This document shows, in pieces, positions 25,934-39,722 of a stretch of DNA of 64,000 nt. Numbering within the stretch: position 1 is the stretch's first letter; each line of letters starts with the position of its first letter. The stretch covers positions 7,861-71,860 of the forward strand of contig JAFAGC010000060.1 of assembly GCA_023423065.1 (NCBI GenBank), read 5' to 3'. A program made the position numbers and the translations under genes. Under the pieces are notes generated by a model. The model saw nothing but the letters and a program-made list of their open reading frames with translations. It did no database searches and was not told where the DNA came from. The stretch is from Pseudomonadota bacterium. GTDB taxonomy: Bacteria > Pseudomonadota > Gammaproteobacteria > Steroidobacterales > Steroidobacteraceae.

Positions 25934-25976
25934 AAAAAAAACACGAGGCCGGAGTATGCACCCCGGCCTCGCGTTT
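25934..25976 (-). terminator. Rho-independent terminator after the BON-domain gene
   Basis: On the minus strand, CGAGGCCGG and CCGGCCTCG (25963-25971 and 25944-25952) form a 9-bp stem closed by a ten-base loop, followed by GTG and then eight T residues, 28 bases after the BON-gene stop. Confidence 0.9.
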
Positions 25977-25998
25977 GTGGACAGCCTCGGTGAAAGGC

Positions 25999-26547
25999 CT
26001 ACTTCTTGACGCTGAGCTCGTTGTCGACGCTCTTCACGTCATCCACGTTGCGCGCGAGCTGCTCGGCCGTCTGCTTCGCCTCCGCGTTGTCGACGAAACC
26101 CGACAGTTGCACGACGCCCTCGTGCGTCTCGACGTTCACCTGGTGCGCCTTCGTGCGCGGGTCCCCGGCGAGCGCCGTCTTCACCTTCGTGGTGATCGCG
26201 GCGTCGTCGACGACCGTCCCACCCGACCGGTCCTCCGAGCGAACCGACAGGTTGTTCTGCACGCTCTTCACACCCGTGGTGTTCTTCGCAACGGTCGTTG
26301 CGCGAGCCTTGCCTTCCTTGGAGTCGACATAGCCGTTGAGCTGAACGGTTCCTTTGAACGTTTCCACGTCGATCTGGTGAGCCTTGGTCACCGGGTCCGC
26401 GATCAGCGCAGCTTTCACGCGTCCCGTCGTCACCGAATCGTCGACCTGCTCGCCTGCCGACTTGGACGTACGCGTGGATGCGCACGCCGCCATCGCCAGA
26501 CTGACGACGATCATGACCGCACTGACAAAGCTATTGGATTTCTGCAT
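25999..26547 (-). CDS. BON-domain lipoprotein (OsmY-like)
   Basis: 182 residues. The signal peptide ends in a lipobox (SLAMAACAS, Cys22). Two BON domains follow in tandem, about 36-102 and 114-180: DDSVTTGRVKAALIADPVTK, VDVETFKGTVQLNGYV-like and VKSVQNNLSV, then DDAAITTKVKTALAGDPRTK, EGVVQLSGFVDNAEAKQTAE and VKSVDNELSV. BON domains bind phospholipid, and OsmY-type proteins protect the periplasm or envelope under osmotic stress. The lipidated form suggests membrane anchoring. It follows the DUF1328 gene with a 9-base gap, so they form an operon ended by the terminator at 25934. Confidence 0.9.
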   Translation of the reverse strand: MQKSNSFVSAVMIVVSLAMAACASTRTSKSAGEQVDDSVTTGRVKAALIADPVTKAHQIDVETFKGTVQLNGYVDSKEGKARATTVAKNTTGVKSVQNNLSVRSEDRSGGTVVDDAAITTKVKTALAGDPRTKAHQVNVETHEGVVQLSGFVDNAEAKQTAEQLARNVDDVKSVDNELSVKK

Positions 26548-26556
26548 GGGTACCTC

Positions 26557-26718
26557 TCATCTCCTGGCCGTGTTGGCAATGAAACTGACTAACGCAAGCA
26601 CCAGGAACACGAAGAACAGGATCTTCGCGATCCCCGCGGCCCCCGCGGCAATGCCACCGAAGCCGAATATCGCGGCGATGAGCGCGATCACGAAAAAGAC
26701 GACTGCGTAATGAAGCAT
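26557..26718 (-). CDS. DUF1328-family small membrane protein (YtjA-like)
   Basis: 53 residues, read directly from the sequence; too short for usual length cut-offs. Starts MLHYAVVFFVIALIAAIFGF, continues GGIAAGAAGIAKILFFVFLV and ends FIANTARR. Two membrane segments joined by a Gly-rich turn with one Lys, exactly the DUF1328/YtjA pattern. AGGAG lies upstream of the ATG at 26718. Function unknown; often stress-induced. Operon with the BON lipoprotein. Confidence 0.88.
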   Translation of the reverse strand: MLHYAVVFFVIALIAAIFGFGGIAAGAAGIAKILFFVFLVLALVSFIANTARR

Positions 26719-27397
26719 TCGATATCTCCTCGGAAACCTCCCGGGACCTGCGCCGGGGTGGAGACATCATTGCCGGTCGTGCATTTGGGCTATGCCGGCC
26801 TTAGGACGGACGCGAGGTGGGAGGCGGCTGACATTCCTGTCGGCTGCGCGGACTACAGGTGTGGGACGGGTAATGGGAACGCGTAATGGGGACATTCCTC
26901 GTTTCCTAGCAAAAGGGGACAGACCTCGATTTCGGGCTCGATGAGTCCCGGCGATTACGGCGTCTGCGTTGACGGCATGGCCGTCGCCCACGCGATGGGT
27001 TTCGATACCGCGGCGCACCACAGCAATTGAACGCGCCAGGCGATGGCCCGCCGGCCGCGGGGGCGGGTTATCTGTCTCTGCCAATCGTGAGAGTCGCCTG
27101 GCGCAGGCTGAGGGTGCTCCTTGCCGGCTCCGTGCCTTGCGCGAACGCCGGATGCGCCGTACGCCCAGCCCCATCGCATGTGCGCCGTCCATGCCGTGCA
27201 CTCACAGCGGTGATCGCCGGGACTCATCGAGTGCGCACCGACGCGACTATCGCCGCGCACGCTCGTAACCGAGCACGAAATATCCTCGGCTTGAGTGGCT
27301 AAGAGCTAAGAGAAAGAGTCGCGAGCCTGAACGGCGTGCGATCGTATCAGGTCTGTCCCCGTTTGCTAGGAAACGAGGAATGTCCCCATTACACCCA
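26719..27397. other. 679-base region holding an inverted repeat pair and no convincing gene
   Basis: Between 26871 and 27400 two copies of the dispersed repeat face each other and enclose about 420 bases. Inside is a second, 19-base inverted repeat (CTCGATGAGTCCCGGCGAT at 26938-26956 with its complement at 27213-27231). Open frames in the enclosed part are Arg/Pro/Ala-rich shadows without ribosome binding sites; no transposase motif was found. It looks like a non-autonomous or decayed element. 26719-26870 should hold the DUF1328/BON promoter. Confidence 0.6.
26871..26926 (-). repeat. Dispersed REP-like repeat, copy 2 (inverted)
   Basis: The 43-base core at 26884-26926 (TAATGGGGACATTCCTCG onward) is the reverse complement of 27349-27391 except for one base (AAAAGGGG against AAACGGGG). 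An extra TAATGGG lies just outside (26871-26877), as it also does outside copy 3. Confidence 0.88.
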
Positions 27398-27400
27398 TTA
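27349..27400 (+). repeat. Dispersed REP-like repeat, copy 3
   Basis: Core 27349-27391 begins AGGTCTGTCCCCGTTTGC and ends GGAATGTCCCCATTA; outside it, CACCCATTA repeats the TAATGGG end. The outer TAATGGG supplies the TAA stop of the AAA gene at 27398. Confidence 0.88.
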
Positions 27401-27895
27401 CAGGTCGACGACTTCGTCGCACTGGCGGGCGAATTTCGGGTCGACTCCGGCGCGTTCGCATGTGCCTAACATCACGACGCCGTTGTAGCTCTCGAGGCGT
27501 TGACGAAGGCGCGAGACGCTCAGGTTCGGGAAGCGGCCGGAGTCGTCGATGTCCTTGGCGGGTGCGGCGAACAGGTGATCCGAGTCCTCGAACCACAATA
27601 CGGCGTCGGACGCGCTCGCGGCGTCGAACAGCGCATCGAGATTCTTCTCCGTCTCGGCGATGTACTTGCTCACGATGCGCTGCAGGTCGATCTCGAACAG
27701 GTCGACGGCGAGCTCGCTCGCGAACAGGCGCGCGGCCAGCAGCTTGTTGCGGCCGGAGGCTCCGGTGAACAGCACGCGCATGCCCTTGGGAGTCCCGCCC
27801 TGCGTGGCTTCGACCTTCGCGCGCCGTGTGGCGAGCAATCGTTCGAGCACCGGGCGCAGCTCCTCGTCTGGGTTTCGTTGCACCCCTGCAGGCAT
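27398..27895 (-). CDS. Degenerate, probably truncated AAA-type protein
   Basis: 165 residues from the ATG at 27895 (GGGAGG upstream). The frame follows an AAA module, but each ATP motif is altered: Walker A reads GASGRNKL (45-52; GxxGxGK[TS] expected), Walker B AVLWFEDSDHLF (Glu-Asp in place of Asp-Glu), and the sensor-1 segment VVMLGTCERAGVDPKFARQ has Cys where Asn is usual. It stops at DEVVDL, where relatives go on with a Pro-rich turn and the helical lid; the TAA is part of dispersed repeat copy 3. Either a pseudo-ATPase or a decaying gene cut by the repeat. Divergent from the GST gene. Confidence 0.65.
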   Translation of the reverse strand: MPAGVQRNPDEELRPVLERLLATRRAKVEATQGGTPKGMRVLFTGASGRNKLLAARLFASELAVDLFEIDLQRIVSKYIAETEKNLDALFDAASASDAVLWFEDSDHLFAAPAKDIDDSGRFPNLSVSRLRQRLESYNGVVMLGTCERAGVDPKFARQCDEVVDL

Positions 27896-27981
27896 GTCGT
27901 TTCCCTCCCCGTCAATTTCCGCCGTGCGCGCCGCAATATACTCCGGCGTCCGTTCCCCGACATCCGACGCGGAGATCCCTC

Positions 27982-28659
27982 GTGATTGACCTGTATTTCT
28001 GGCCGACCGGCAACGGCAAGAAGATCACCATCATGCTCGAAGAAACGGGTCTTCCGTATCGGGTAATCCCCGTCAACATCAACAAGGGCGACCAGTTCAG
28101 GCCCGAATTCCTGGCGATCAGCCCTAACAACAAGATGCCGGCCATTGTCGACGACGGTCTCGCGATCTTCGAATCGGGCGCCATCCTGCAGTATCTCGCC
28201 GAGAAATCCGGCCGGTTCCTGCCTTCCGACGCTCCGGGCAAGTACCGGGTGCTGCAGTGGGTGTACTGGCAGGTCGGCGGCCTCGGCCCCATGGCCGGCC
28301 AGGCGCATCACTTCCTCAAGTACTCGCCGCAGAAAATCGAGTACGCCATGCATCGCTTCCAGGCCGAGGTGGCGCGCCTGTACAAGGTGCTCGACACGCA
28401 GCTCGGCAAGAGCGAATTCATCGCGGGCGAATATTCCATCGCCGACATGGCCGCCTGGCCGTGGGTGGTGCGTTACGAGTGGCAGGGCCAGAAACTCGAG
28501 GACTTCCCCAACGTGAAGCGCTGGTTCGAAACCGTGGGTGCCCGCCCGGCCGTCCAACGCGGCGCGGCCGTCGGCGCGGATCTCCTGAGCTCGGCGCCGC
28601 CGCCCACGGATGAAGACAAGAAGCGGTTGTTCGGCTTTCGCGATCGGGATTTGAAGTAG
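27982..28659 (+). CDS. Glutathione S-transferase, Nu-class/YfcG-like
   Basis: 225 residues from a GTG with GGAGA upstream; the frame extension to 27826 lacks a site. The thioredoxin-fold domain starts MIDLYFWPTGNGKKITIMLE, with Thr/Asn near residues 9-11 as in Nu-class enzymes, then SPNNKMPAIVDDG and IFESGAILQYLAEK (glutathione site Glu-Ser). The helical C-terminal domain has WVYWQVGGLGPMAGQAHHFL and YSIADMAAWPWVVRYEW. YfcG/YghU relatives act as glutathione-dependent disulfide reductases rather than classic transferases. Cytosolic. No operon partner is evident. Confidence 0.9.
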   Translation: MIDLYFWPTGNGKKITIMLEETGLPYRVIPVNINKGDQFRPEFLAISPNNKMPAIVDDGLAIFESGAILQYLAEKSGRFLPSDAPGKYRVLQWVYWQVGGLGPMAGQAHHFLKYSPQKIEYAMHRFQAEVARLYKVLDTQLGKSEFIAGEYSIADMAAWPWVVRYEWQGQKLEDFPNVKRWFETVGARPAVQRGAAVGADLLSSAPPPTDEDKKRLFGFRDRDLK

Positions 28660-28738
28660 AGATCGGCGGACCCGGCGGCCGCTCCATTTGCGCCTGGATC
28701 GAAGCGTCTTACCGCGCTGTCCTCAGCGCGCCTCACGG

Positions 28739-28759
28739 ACGCCCCCGCTTCGGGGGCGT
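28739..28759. terminator. GC-rich hairpin between convergent genes
   Basis: ACGCCCCCG and CGGGGGCGT pair around a 3-base loop. It lies between the GST stop (28659) and the hybrid kinase stop (28783). No T-tract on either strand, so it is a weak or Rho-assisted bidirectional terminator at best. Confidence 0.45.
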
Positions 28760-28782
28760 GAGAATCGGGGCGTCAGCCCCTT

Positions 28783-30506
28783 TCAGTGGGTGACCAACAT
28801 GTCGCACAGCATCGCGGGATCGACGGGCTTCACCAGGTGCATGTCAAACCCCGCCTCGCGCGAGCGCACGCGATCGACATCCTGACCCCACCCGGTCAGC
28901 GCCACGAGCACGGCACCGCGGCCCCAGCTTTCCGCGCGGATGCGCCGCGCGACTTCGCAGCCGTCGAGTTTCGGCATGCCAACGTCGAGCACGACGATCT
29001 CGGGTTTCCTCTCGCCGGCGAGCGCGAGGGCCTCCTCGCCGTCCGAGGCGCAGTACACCTCGTGACCTTCCATGCGCAGCATCAGCGCGAGACTTTCCAG
29101 CGCGTCCTGGTTGTCGTCCGCGATCAGGATGTTTCGGCGCACCGGATGCGCGGCCGTGGTTTCCGTGTTCATTTCCCCTCCATCGGCCGTGGCGGCCTCG
29201 GTCATCAACGGCAGCCGCACGATGAACTCGCTGCCCTGGTTCTCGCCGGGACTGCTCGCGACGATCTCGCCGCCGTGCAATTGCACCAGCGCGCGCACGA
29301 GCGCGAGTCCGATGCCGAGTCCCCCGGCGCTGGTCGACCGCTCGCCCGGCACCTGTGTGAATAGTTCGAAGATGTGCGACAGGGCCCCGGCGGGAATGCC
29401 GACGCCCGTGTCGCGCACGACGATTTCGCCCCGATCCCCTTCGACGCGTGTCGTTACGACGATCTGGCCGTTCTCGCCCGTGTACTTGGCGGCATTGTGC
29501 AGCAGGTTTCCCACCACCTGCGCGAGCCGCACCGGATCGCCGCGCACCTTGAACCCGGGCTTGGTGAGCTCGAGCTGCAGATTCTGCTTCTTCTGCTCGA
29601 GCAGCGGCTGCACGGTTTCGACCGCGGCCGCGACGACGTCCGATACATCGACCGGTTCGCTGACGAGCACGATCTTCCCGCGCGCGATACGCGAGACGTC
29701 GAGCAGGTCGTCGACCAGCCGCGTCATGTGTTTGAGCTGGCGCGCGATCACGCCGCGCGACCAGACGATCTTCGGATCCTCGGTCTCGCCCTGCATGAGC
29801 AGGTGCGTGGCGTTGCGCAGCGGCGAGAGCGGATTGCGCAGCTCGTGCGACAGCATCGCGAGGAATTCGTCGCGCTTGGTCACCGCTTCCTTGAGCGAGT
29901 CCTCGGCCTTCTTGCGCTCGCGGATCTCGGTCTCCAGCGACACGTTGATGCGCGACAGCTCCTCGTTCGCGCGCTGCAGGTGGCCGTTCACGGCCTCGAG
30001 CTCGCGTGTCTTCTCGGTCTGCAGTGCATAGTTGGCCTCGGCCAGCCGCTTGTTGGATTCGGCGAGCTCGCGGTTCACACCCTGCAGCTCGCGTCGCTTG
30101 CGGTACAACTCGACCAGCACCGCGACCTTGCTGCGCAGGATCTCCGGCACCACCGGGATGTAGACGTAGTCGATCGCCCCGGCCTTGTAGCCCTTGAGCC
30201 GGTCGAACTCGGTGACGTGCACGCCGGTCACGAAGATGATCGGAATCGTCTCGAAGCGCGGATGATCGTGGATCAGCGCCGCCGTCTCGAAGCCATCCAT
30301 GCCCGGCATCTTCACGTCGAGCAGCACGACCGCGAACTCCTGCTTCATCAGCGCTTCGAGCGCCTCCAGGCCGGAATTCACGGCGATGAGGTTATGGCCG
30401 AGCGGCTCGAGGATCGCGCGGTACGTGAGCAGCCGCGCGGGCTGATCGTCCACGAGCAGGATGTTCGCGGCTTCGTGCCCTTCCTCGAAGACTTGCGGGG
30501 TCGAAC

Positions 30507-30510
<4 letters not shown>
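28783..30510 (-). CDS. Soluble hybrid histidine kinase: REC - HisKA - HATPase - REC
   Basis: 575 residues; ATG at 30510 overlaps the upstream kinase stop by four bases. Domain order: receiver at about 15-130 (ILLVDDQPARLLTYRAI, Asp65 in VVLLDVKMPG), coiled coil 130-210, HisKA with AMLSHELRNPLSPL (His222), ATPase with NLLHNAAKYT, VRDTGVGIP and GGLGIGLALVRAL, then a second receiver (ILIADDNQDALESLALMLRM, VVLDVGMPKLDG, LVKPVD). In the first receiver the conserved Lys is missing (DYVYIPVVPEI), so signalling by that domain may be altered. There is no membrane span; input may come from the poly-HAMP partner. Located beside the EPS locus, a plausible target. Confidence 0.92.
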
Positions 30511-35459
<4,949 letters not shown>

Positions 35460-35568
35460 GCCCCTTTGGACCCTGCCGAGTTGCCCTGCGAACCTTCGGG
35501 AGTCTACGGCCCTCACCCTCAAGACTGCTCCGCGCACTCGTGTAGGACGGAGACTACTTCGGCCTCCT

Positions 35569-37716
35569 TCAGCTCCGAATCACGAGATCGAGCTTGCCCT
35601 CGCGCCGTTCGACGCTGACGCTCACGGATCCGGCATGTCGTCTGACGGTGAAATCGACCGACGCCATGCCTACGGACAGGTTCTTGACGCGGATTTCGTC
35701 GACGCCTTCCGGCACGACGGGGTGCGCGAGCACGATCTGCCGGTCGAGCGCGTCGATCGTGAGTCCGAGGATGCTCTGCAGGAGCAGGTACGTGGAGCCC
35801 GCGGCCACCGACTGCGGCGAACAGGCGACCGGCAGGTGCAGCGGCGGCTCGCGCCCGCGGCGCCGGAAACCGCAGAACAGCTCCGGCATGCGCATGAGGT
35901 CGAAATGCCGTGCGGCCTCGTATTGCGCGACCAGGATGCGCAGCGCGAAGGCCTTGTCGTCGTAACGTGACGCGCCGTACGCGAGCAGCGCGTTGTCGTG
36001 CGGCCAGATCGCGCCGTTGTGATAGGCCATCGGGTTGAAGCGCAGCTCGCTCTCCGCGACGGTGCGCACGCCCCAGCCCGAGAAGAGCTGCTCGTGCCCG
36101 AATCCCGCGATGATCTGGCGCGCGCGCTCGGCGTGCGCGATACCCGAGAACAGGCAGTGCCCCGGGTTCGAGGTGCGCACTCGGCAGGCCTGCTTGTCGC
36201 CGTCGAGCGCGAGCGCGAACGTCTCGATGTCGTCGCACCAGTACGCCGTGTTGAACCGGGCCTGCAGCGCCTGGGCCGCTTCGACCAGCGCGATGGCGCG
36301 CGGCATCTCGCCGAGCGAGCGCGCGATGCGCGCCGCGCCGAGTTTCGCGCCGTAGACGTAACCCTGGACCTCGCACAGCGCGAGCGCGCCCTGCGCGACC
36401 TGCCCGTCCGCGTGGAACACCGCGTCCGGGGAGCTCTTCCACCCGTGCTGCCGCGGCTGTCCCGGGCGCGCGGCGGCTTCGACGAAGCCGTCGCCGTCGA
36501 TGTCGCCGTACACGTCGATCCACGACAAGGCCGCGGTCAACGACGGCCACAGCTCGGTGATGAATTCGATGTCGGCGGTGCGCGTGAAGTACGCGGCCGC
36601 GAGCAGCACGAACAGCGGCGTCGTGTCGACGCCGAAGTAGTTTGGCGCGATGTCGCCGCCGCGCGCCTCGTTGAGGATCTTGCCGGGCTCGGCGCCGGTC
36701 GCCGGGAAGGAATCGGTGCACTGGGTGGCCGCGAGATAGCGCAGCACGTTGCGGGCGATGTCCGGCCATACCCACAATGTCTCGAGCGCGGTGACGATCG
36801 CGTCGCGCCCGAACGCCGCGTCGAGCCAGGGCAGGCCCGCCGCCGGGACGCGGCCGTGCGCGGTGGTGGTGAGCAGCATGTTGATGTCGGCCGCCGAGCG
36901 CTGCACCCACGCGTTCAGCAGCGGATCGCTCGATTCGATGCGGGTCTCGGGGACACCTTCGCGCCGCGCATATTCCTCGGCCGAGGCCAGCGAACGCGTG
37001 AACGTCGCGATCTGCACGGGCGTGTTCACCGAACGGCAGCCGATCGCAAGCGAGATGTTCTTCTCGCCGCGGCTGCCGATCTGCAGGCGGTATCTGAGAC
37101 TGTCGGCGGAAATCGCTTCCGGCGCCGTGTGGCAGTCGACCACCGTCTCGCGCACGATGTCGTCCGCGCCGCGATAACCCTGGATCACGCTGTCTTCCTC
37201 GACGCGCTCGAAGCGCGCGCGTCCCGCGTCCACGCGTCGCTGCGCGCGCACGTCGATGATGTTCTCGAAATCGCAGCCAAAACGGACCACCAGCTCGACG
37301 TTCACCGTCGTGAGCGCGAAGTTGCGCACGCGGATGGACTCGTGGAACACGCCCTGCCAGATGAACCGCGACCGCGTGACATACAAGGTGCCGCGCGGCA
37401 GCACGATGCGCCCGCCCTCGCCGCGCGAATCGCCATTGGTCAGGTTGACCGTGAGCAGCACGTTGTCGTCCCGCGGATTCGCCGACAGGAGCAACGGCGG
37501 CTGGCCGCCGATCGTGAGCGTGAATCGCGACAGGTAGCGCACGCCGCCGCGATACAGGCCCGCTTCGCTGCGCGCCTCCGCGTCGATGTCGCCGATCTCG
37601 TTGAACAGCGCGAAGCAGTCGTCGTGACGCAGCGTGAGCGTACGTTCCGCGCTCGGCACCTCCGCGGTCACCACCTGGTGCGACGCGAATTCCGGCTGAA
37701 CCGGTTCAGACGCCAC
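35569..37716 (-). CDS. Glycogen-debranching-type (amylo-alpha-1,6-glucosidase) family glycosidase
   Basis: 715 residues from a GTG at 37716 with AAAGG eight bases upstream; starts 11 bases inside the end of the heparinase-like gene. The N-terminal beta-sandwich (GDIDAEARSEAGLYRGGVRY, LSRFTLTIGGQPPLLLSAN) matches the GDE_N_bis domain. The C-terminal (alpha/alpha)6 barrel has GLPWLDAAFGRDAIVTALET, ILNEARGGDIA, GWKSSPDAVFHADGQVA and NPMAYHNGAIWPHDNALLAY. Cytosolic (no signal peptide). Such enzymes cleave alpha-glycosidic branches, but as the last gene of the EPS operon it may act on EPS oligosaccharides. Exact substrate unknown. Confidence 0.85.
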   Translation of the reverse strand: MASEPVQPEFASHQVVTAEVPSAERTLTLRHDDCFALFNEIGDIDAEARSEAGLYRGGVRYLSRFTLTIGGQPPLLLSANPRDDNVLLTVNLTNGDSRGEGGRIVLPRGTLYVTRSRFIWQGVFHESIRVRNFALTTVNVELVVRFGCDFENIIDVRAQRRVDAGRARFERVEEDSVIQGYRGADDIVRETVVDCHTAPEAISADSLRYRLQIGSRGEKNISLAIGCRSVNTPVQIATFTRSLASAEEYARREGVPETRIESSDPLLNAWVQRSAADINMLLTTTAHGRVPAAGLPWLDAAFGRDAIVTALETLWVWPDIARNVLRYLAATQCTDSFPATGAEPGKILNEARGGDIAPNYFGVDTTPLFVLLAAAYFTRTADIEFITELWPSLTAALSWIDVYGDIDGDGFVEAAARPGQPRQHGWKSSPDAVFHADGQVAQGALALCEVQGYVYGAKLGAARIARSLGEMPRAIALVEAAQALQARFNTAYWCDDIETFALALDGDKQACRVRTSNPGHCLFSGIAHAERARQIIAGFGHEQLFSGWGVRTVAESELRFNPMAYHNGAIWPHDNALLAYGASRYDDKAFALRILVAQYEAARHFDLMRMPELFCGFRRRGREPPLHLPVACSPQSVAAGSTYLLLQSILGLTIDALDRQIVLAHPVVPEGVDEIRVKNLSVGMASVDFTVRRHAGSVSVSVERREGKLDLVIRS

Positions 37717-39700
37717 GTGGGCCACCTTTCGAATACAGGATGCGCGTGCGCAGCGTCGTCGCGCCGCGGATGGCCGAGCGCCACGCGACCGTCGTGCACG
37801 GCACCTTGCATCCGAAGCGCCGCGAGATCCAGCCGCCCTGTTCCGCATTGCCGCCGCGGTACACCTCGATATGATCCAGGTTCTCGAGCGGCTGCAGGAT
37901 CACTCGCGCGTCGCCGCAGGCCACGTGCAACTCCTGGCCCACCGTTTCGACCGCGCAATCCTCGGCGAAATGCCAGCTGCGGCGCACATCGTGTTCGCGC
38001 TCGCAACGTATCCGGTCGACGACCTCGATTTCCCGCCGCCGCGAATCGAACAGGATTTCGCGCCGGTGCAGGACCGGGTCCGCGAGCCGCAGGTAGCCGT
38101 CGTGCTCGCCGACGAACACCTGCGCGCCGGGACGAATGTCGAACTCGATGCAGCGCGAGGCCGCATGATCGGTCCACATGAAGTTGCCGGCCTGCTTCGA
38201 CTGGTCCTGCCCGTCCACTTCGATCGTGTTGTGCGCGCGCGTGCTGCGGAAGTAGCGCCGCCACGCGGGATCGGTGTGATAGGCGTACGTGCCCGGATCG
38301 ACCAGGATCTCGCGGTCGCCGACGTTGAGCGTGAACGAAAGCGCATCGGCATGGCCGTGCGCCGCGATGCTGAGATACCCCAGCGGCCCGGCATCGACGA
38401 GCAGGCGCACCTCGTCCGGGGTCTCGAAATCCGTGCCCAGTAGATAGTATCCGGACTCCGTGAACTGCTGGCGCGGCCGGAACCCGTGCCACCCCGTCTC
38501 GCGCAGCTGCTCGAAGCGCCGCATCGCCTGCACGCCGAGCAGCGCGACCGTCTTGCTATCGATCTTGCGTGCCTTGACCGCGAGGTCGGGACGATCGAAC
38601 AACAAGGCGCCGGTCGCGATGAGCGACCCTGTCGGCGAGAATCCCGGCTCGTGCGCGAGCTTGACGACGTAACCGTCGTCGCCGTCGCCGATCATCGGCA
38701 GGCAACCCGACACGGGGCACATCGACGCCAGGAAGTCGGTCATCACCTCGAGCCGCTTCCAGTAGACAGGAGAGAAATCCTCGCCGCGCGCGCGGGCCGC
38801 GAGTCCGCAGATCAGCAGGAAGTCGAGCACGAAGGTCTGGTACGCGAACGCCTGCTCGCGGTTGCCGCCGTCGGGCGCGTTCTGCCGGTGACATTCCTCC
38901 TCGAGCAACGCGCGGCAGCGCTCGCCCCAGGCGCGCATCTGCGGCCACAGCGGCCAGGTGGACGCCGCCACGTAGACGCCCGCGGCTTCCCCGATCAGGT
39001 GATTGTTGGCCGAGGAAAACCGCGACAGGTTGCCCGACACCATGCGCGCCTGTTCGTAGATCGAACGCAGCCAGCGTTCGCGAAACGCCTGTCCCGACTC
39101 ACCCGCGAACAGGCGGCTGCGCATGCCACCGATGAGCTGCCACGCGAAACTCCAGTTGATGAGCCGGATGCCGAGCTCGAGCGCGCTGACCCAGTTCGGC
39201 CCGCGCCCCGGCGGGCACTGCTCGATCCACGAGTCGACGTGGCGCTTCACGCCGAGCGCGAACCGCGCATCGCCGGTCAATGCGTAGGCCTGGGCCAGCG
39301 TCGGCAGGTGCAGGTGGCGGTTCGCCTCCCACAGGTACTTGATGTTCCCGACCTCGCGTTCGTCCCGATAGTCGATCGCCGCCGCGCGCCGTTGTCCGGA
39401 TTCGCGGCGCGTCAGCGGATCGCGATTCCAACGTGGCGGATCGCCGAGCTCGCAGTCCTCGAGTTCGAAGTACGAGAAGCGGCCCGCGAGGACCCGGTCC
39501 GCCGCGGCGACCAGCGCGTCCGGCGCGAGCGCGACGAACGGCGGCAGGAAGCGCAGGTCCGTAGCGAACGCGTCGCGCGGCGGCAGCTCGTGCGGCGTGA
39601 ACGTCGCCGAGACCGCTCGTACCCGGCGCGCGACCCGGTGGGCCACCTCGGCGCCCGACATGCGACGCAGACGCCGCAGATACCAGCCAGGTTGTTGCAT
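37706..39700 (-). CDS. Heparinase II/III-family polysaccharide lyase
   Basis: 664 residues from the ATG at 39700, AAGGA upstream. The N-terminal (alpha/alpha) toroid has GPNWVSALELGIRLINWSFA and SRFSSANNHLIGEAAGVYVA (Asn-Asn-His of the active site). The C-terminal beta-sandwich has the family signature AAHGHADALSFTLNVGDREI then LVDPGTYAYHTDPAWRRYF and STRAHNTIEVDGQDQ. Members cleave uronic-acid-containing polymers (heparin, alginate) by beta-elimination. No clear signal peptide (MQQPGWYLRRLRRMSG), as is usual for copies inside EPS clusters. With the AlgD-like gene this suggests a uronate-bearing polymer that the cell itself trims or degrades. Confidence 0.88.
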   Translation of the reverse strand: MQQPGWYLRRLRRMSGAEVAHRVARRVRAVSATFTPHELPPRDAFATDLRFLPPFVALAPDALVAAADRVLAGRFSYFELEDCELGDPPRWNRDPLTRRESGQRRAAAIDYRDEREVGNIKYLWEANRHLHLPTLAQAYALTGDARFALGVKRHVDSWIEQCPPGRGPNWVSALELGIRLINWSFAWQLIGGMRSRLFAGESGQAFRERWLRSIYEQARMVSGNLSRFSSANNHLIGEAAGVYVAASTWPLWPQMRAWGERCRALLEEECHRQNAPDGGNREQAFAYQTFVLDFLLICGLAARARGEDFSPVYWKRLEVMTDFLASMCPVSGCLPMIGDGDDGYVVKLAHEPGFSPTGSLIATGALLFDRPDLAVKARKIDSKTVALLGVQAMRRFEQLRETGWHGFRPRQQFTESGYYLLGTDFETPDEVRLLVDAGPLGYLSIAAHGHADALSFTLNVGDREILVDPGTYAYHTDPAWRRYFRSTRAHNTIEVDGQDQSKQAGNFMWTDHAASRCIEFDIRPGAQVFVGEHDGYLRLADPVLHRREILFDSRRREIEVVDRIRCEREHDVRRSWHFAEDCAVETVGQELHVACGDARVILQPLENLDHIEVYRGGNAEQGGWISRRFGCKVPCTTVAWRSAIRGATTLRTRILYSKGGPRGV

Positions 39701-39722
39701 GAGAGGTCCTTGGGCGAGGGCC

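Noticed and set aside
26935..27348. Possible transposase between the inverted repeats
   Set aside because: No frame shows the His-x-His or Tyr motif of RAYT/IS200-type enzymes; composition looks non-coding.
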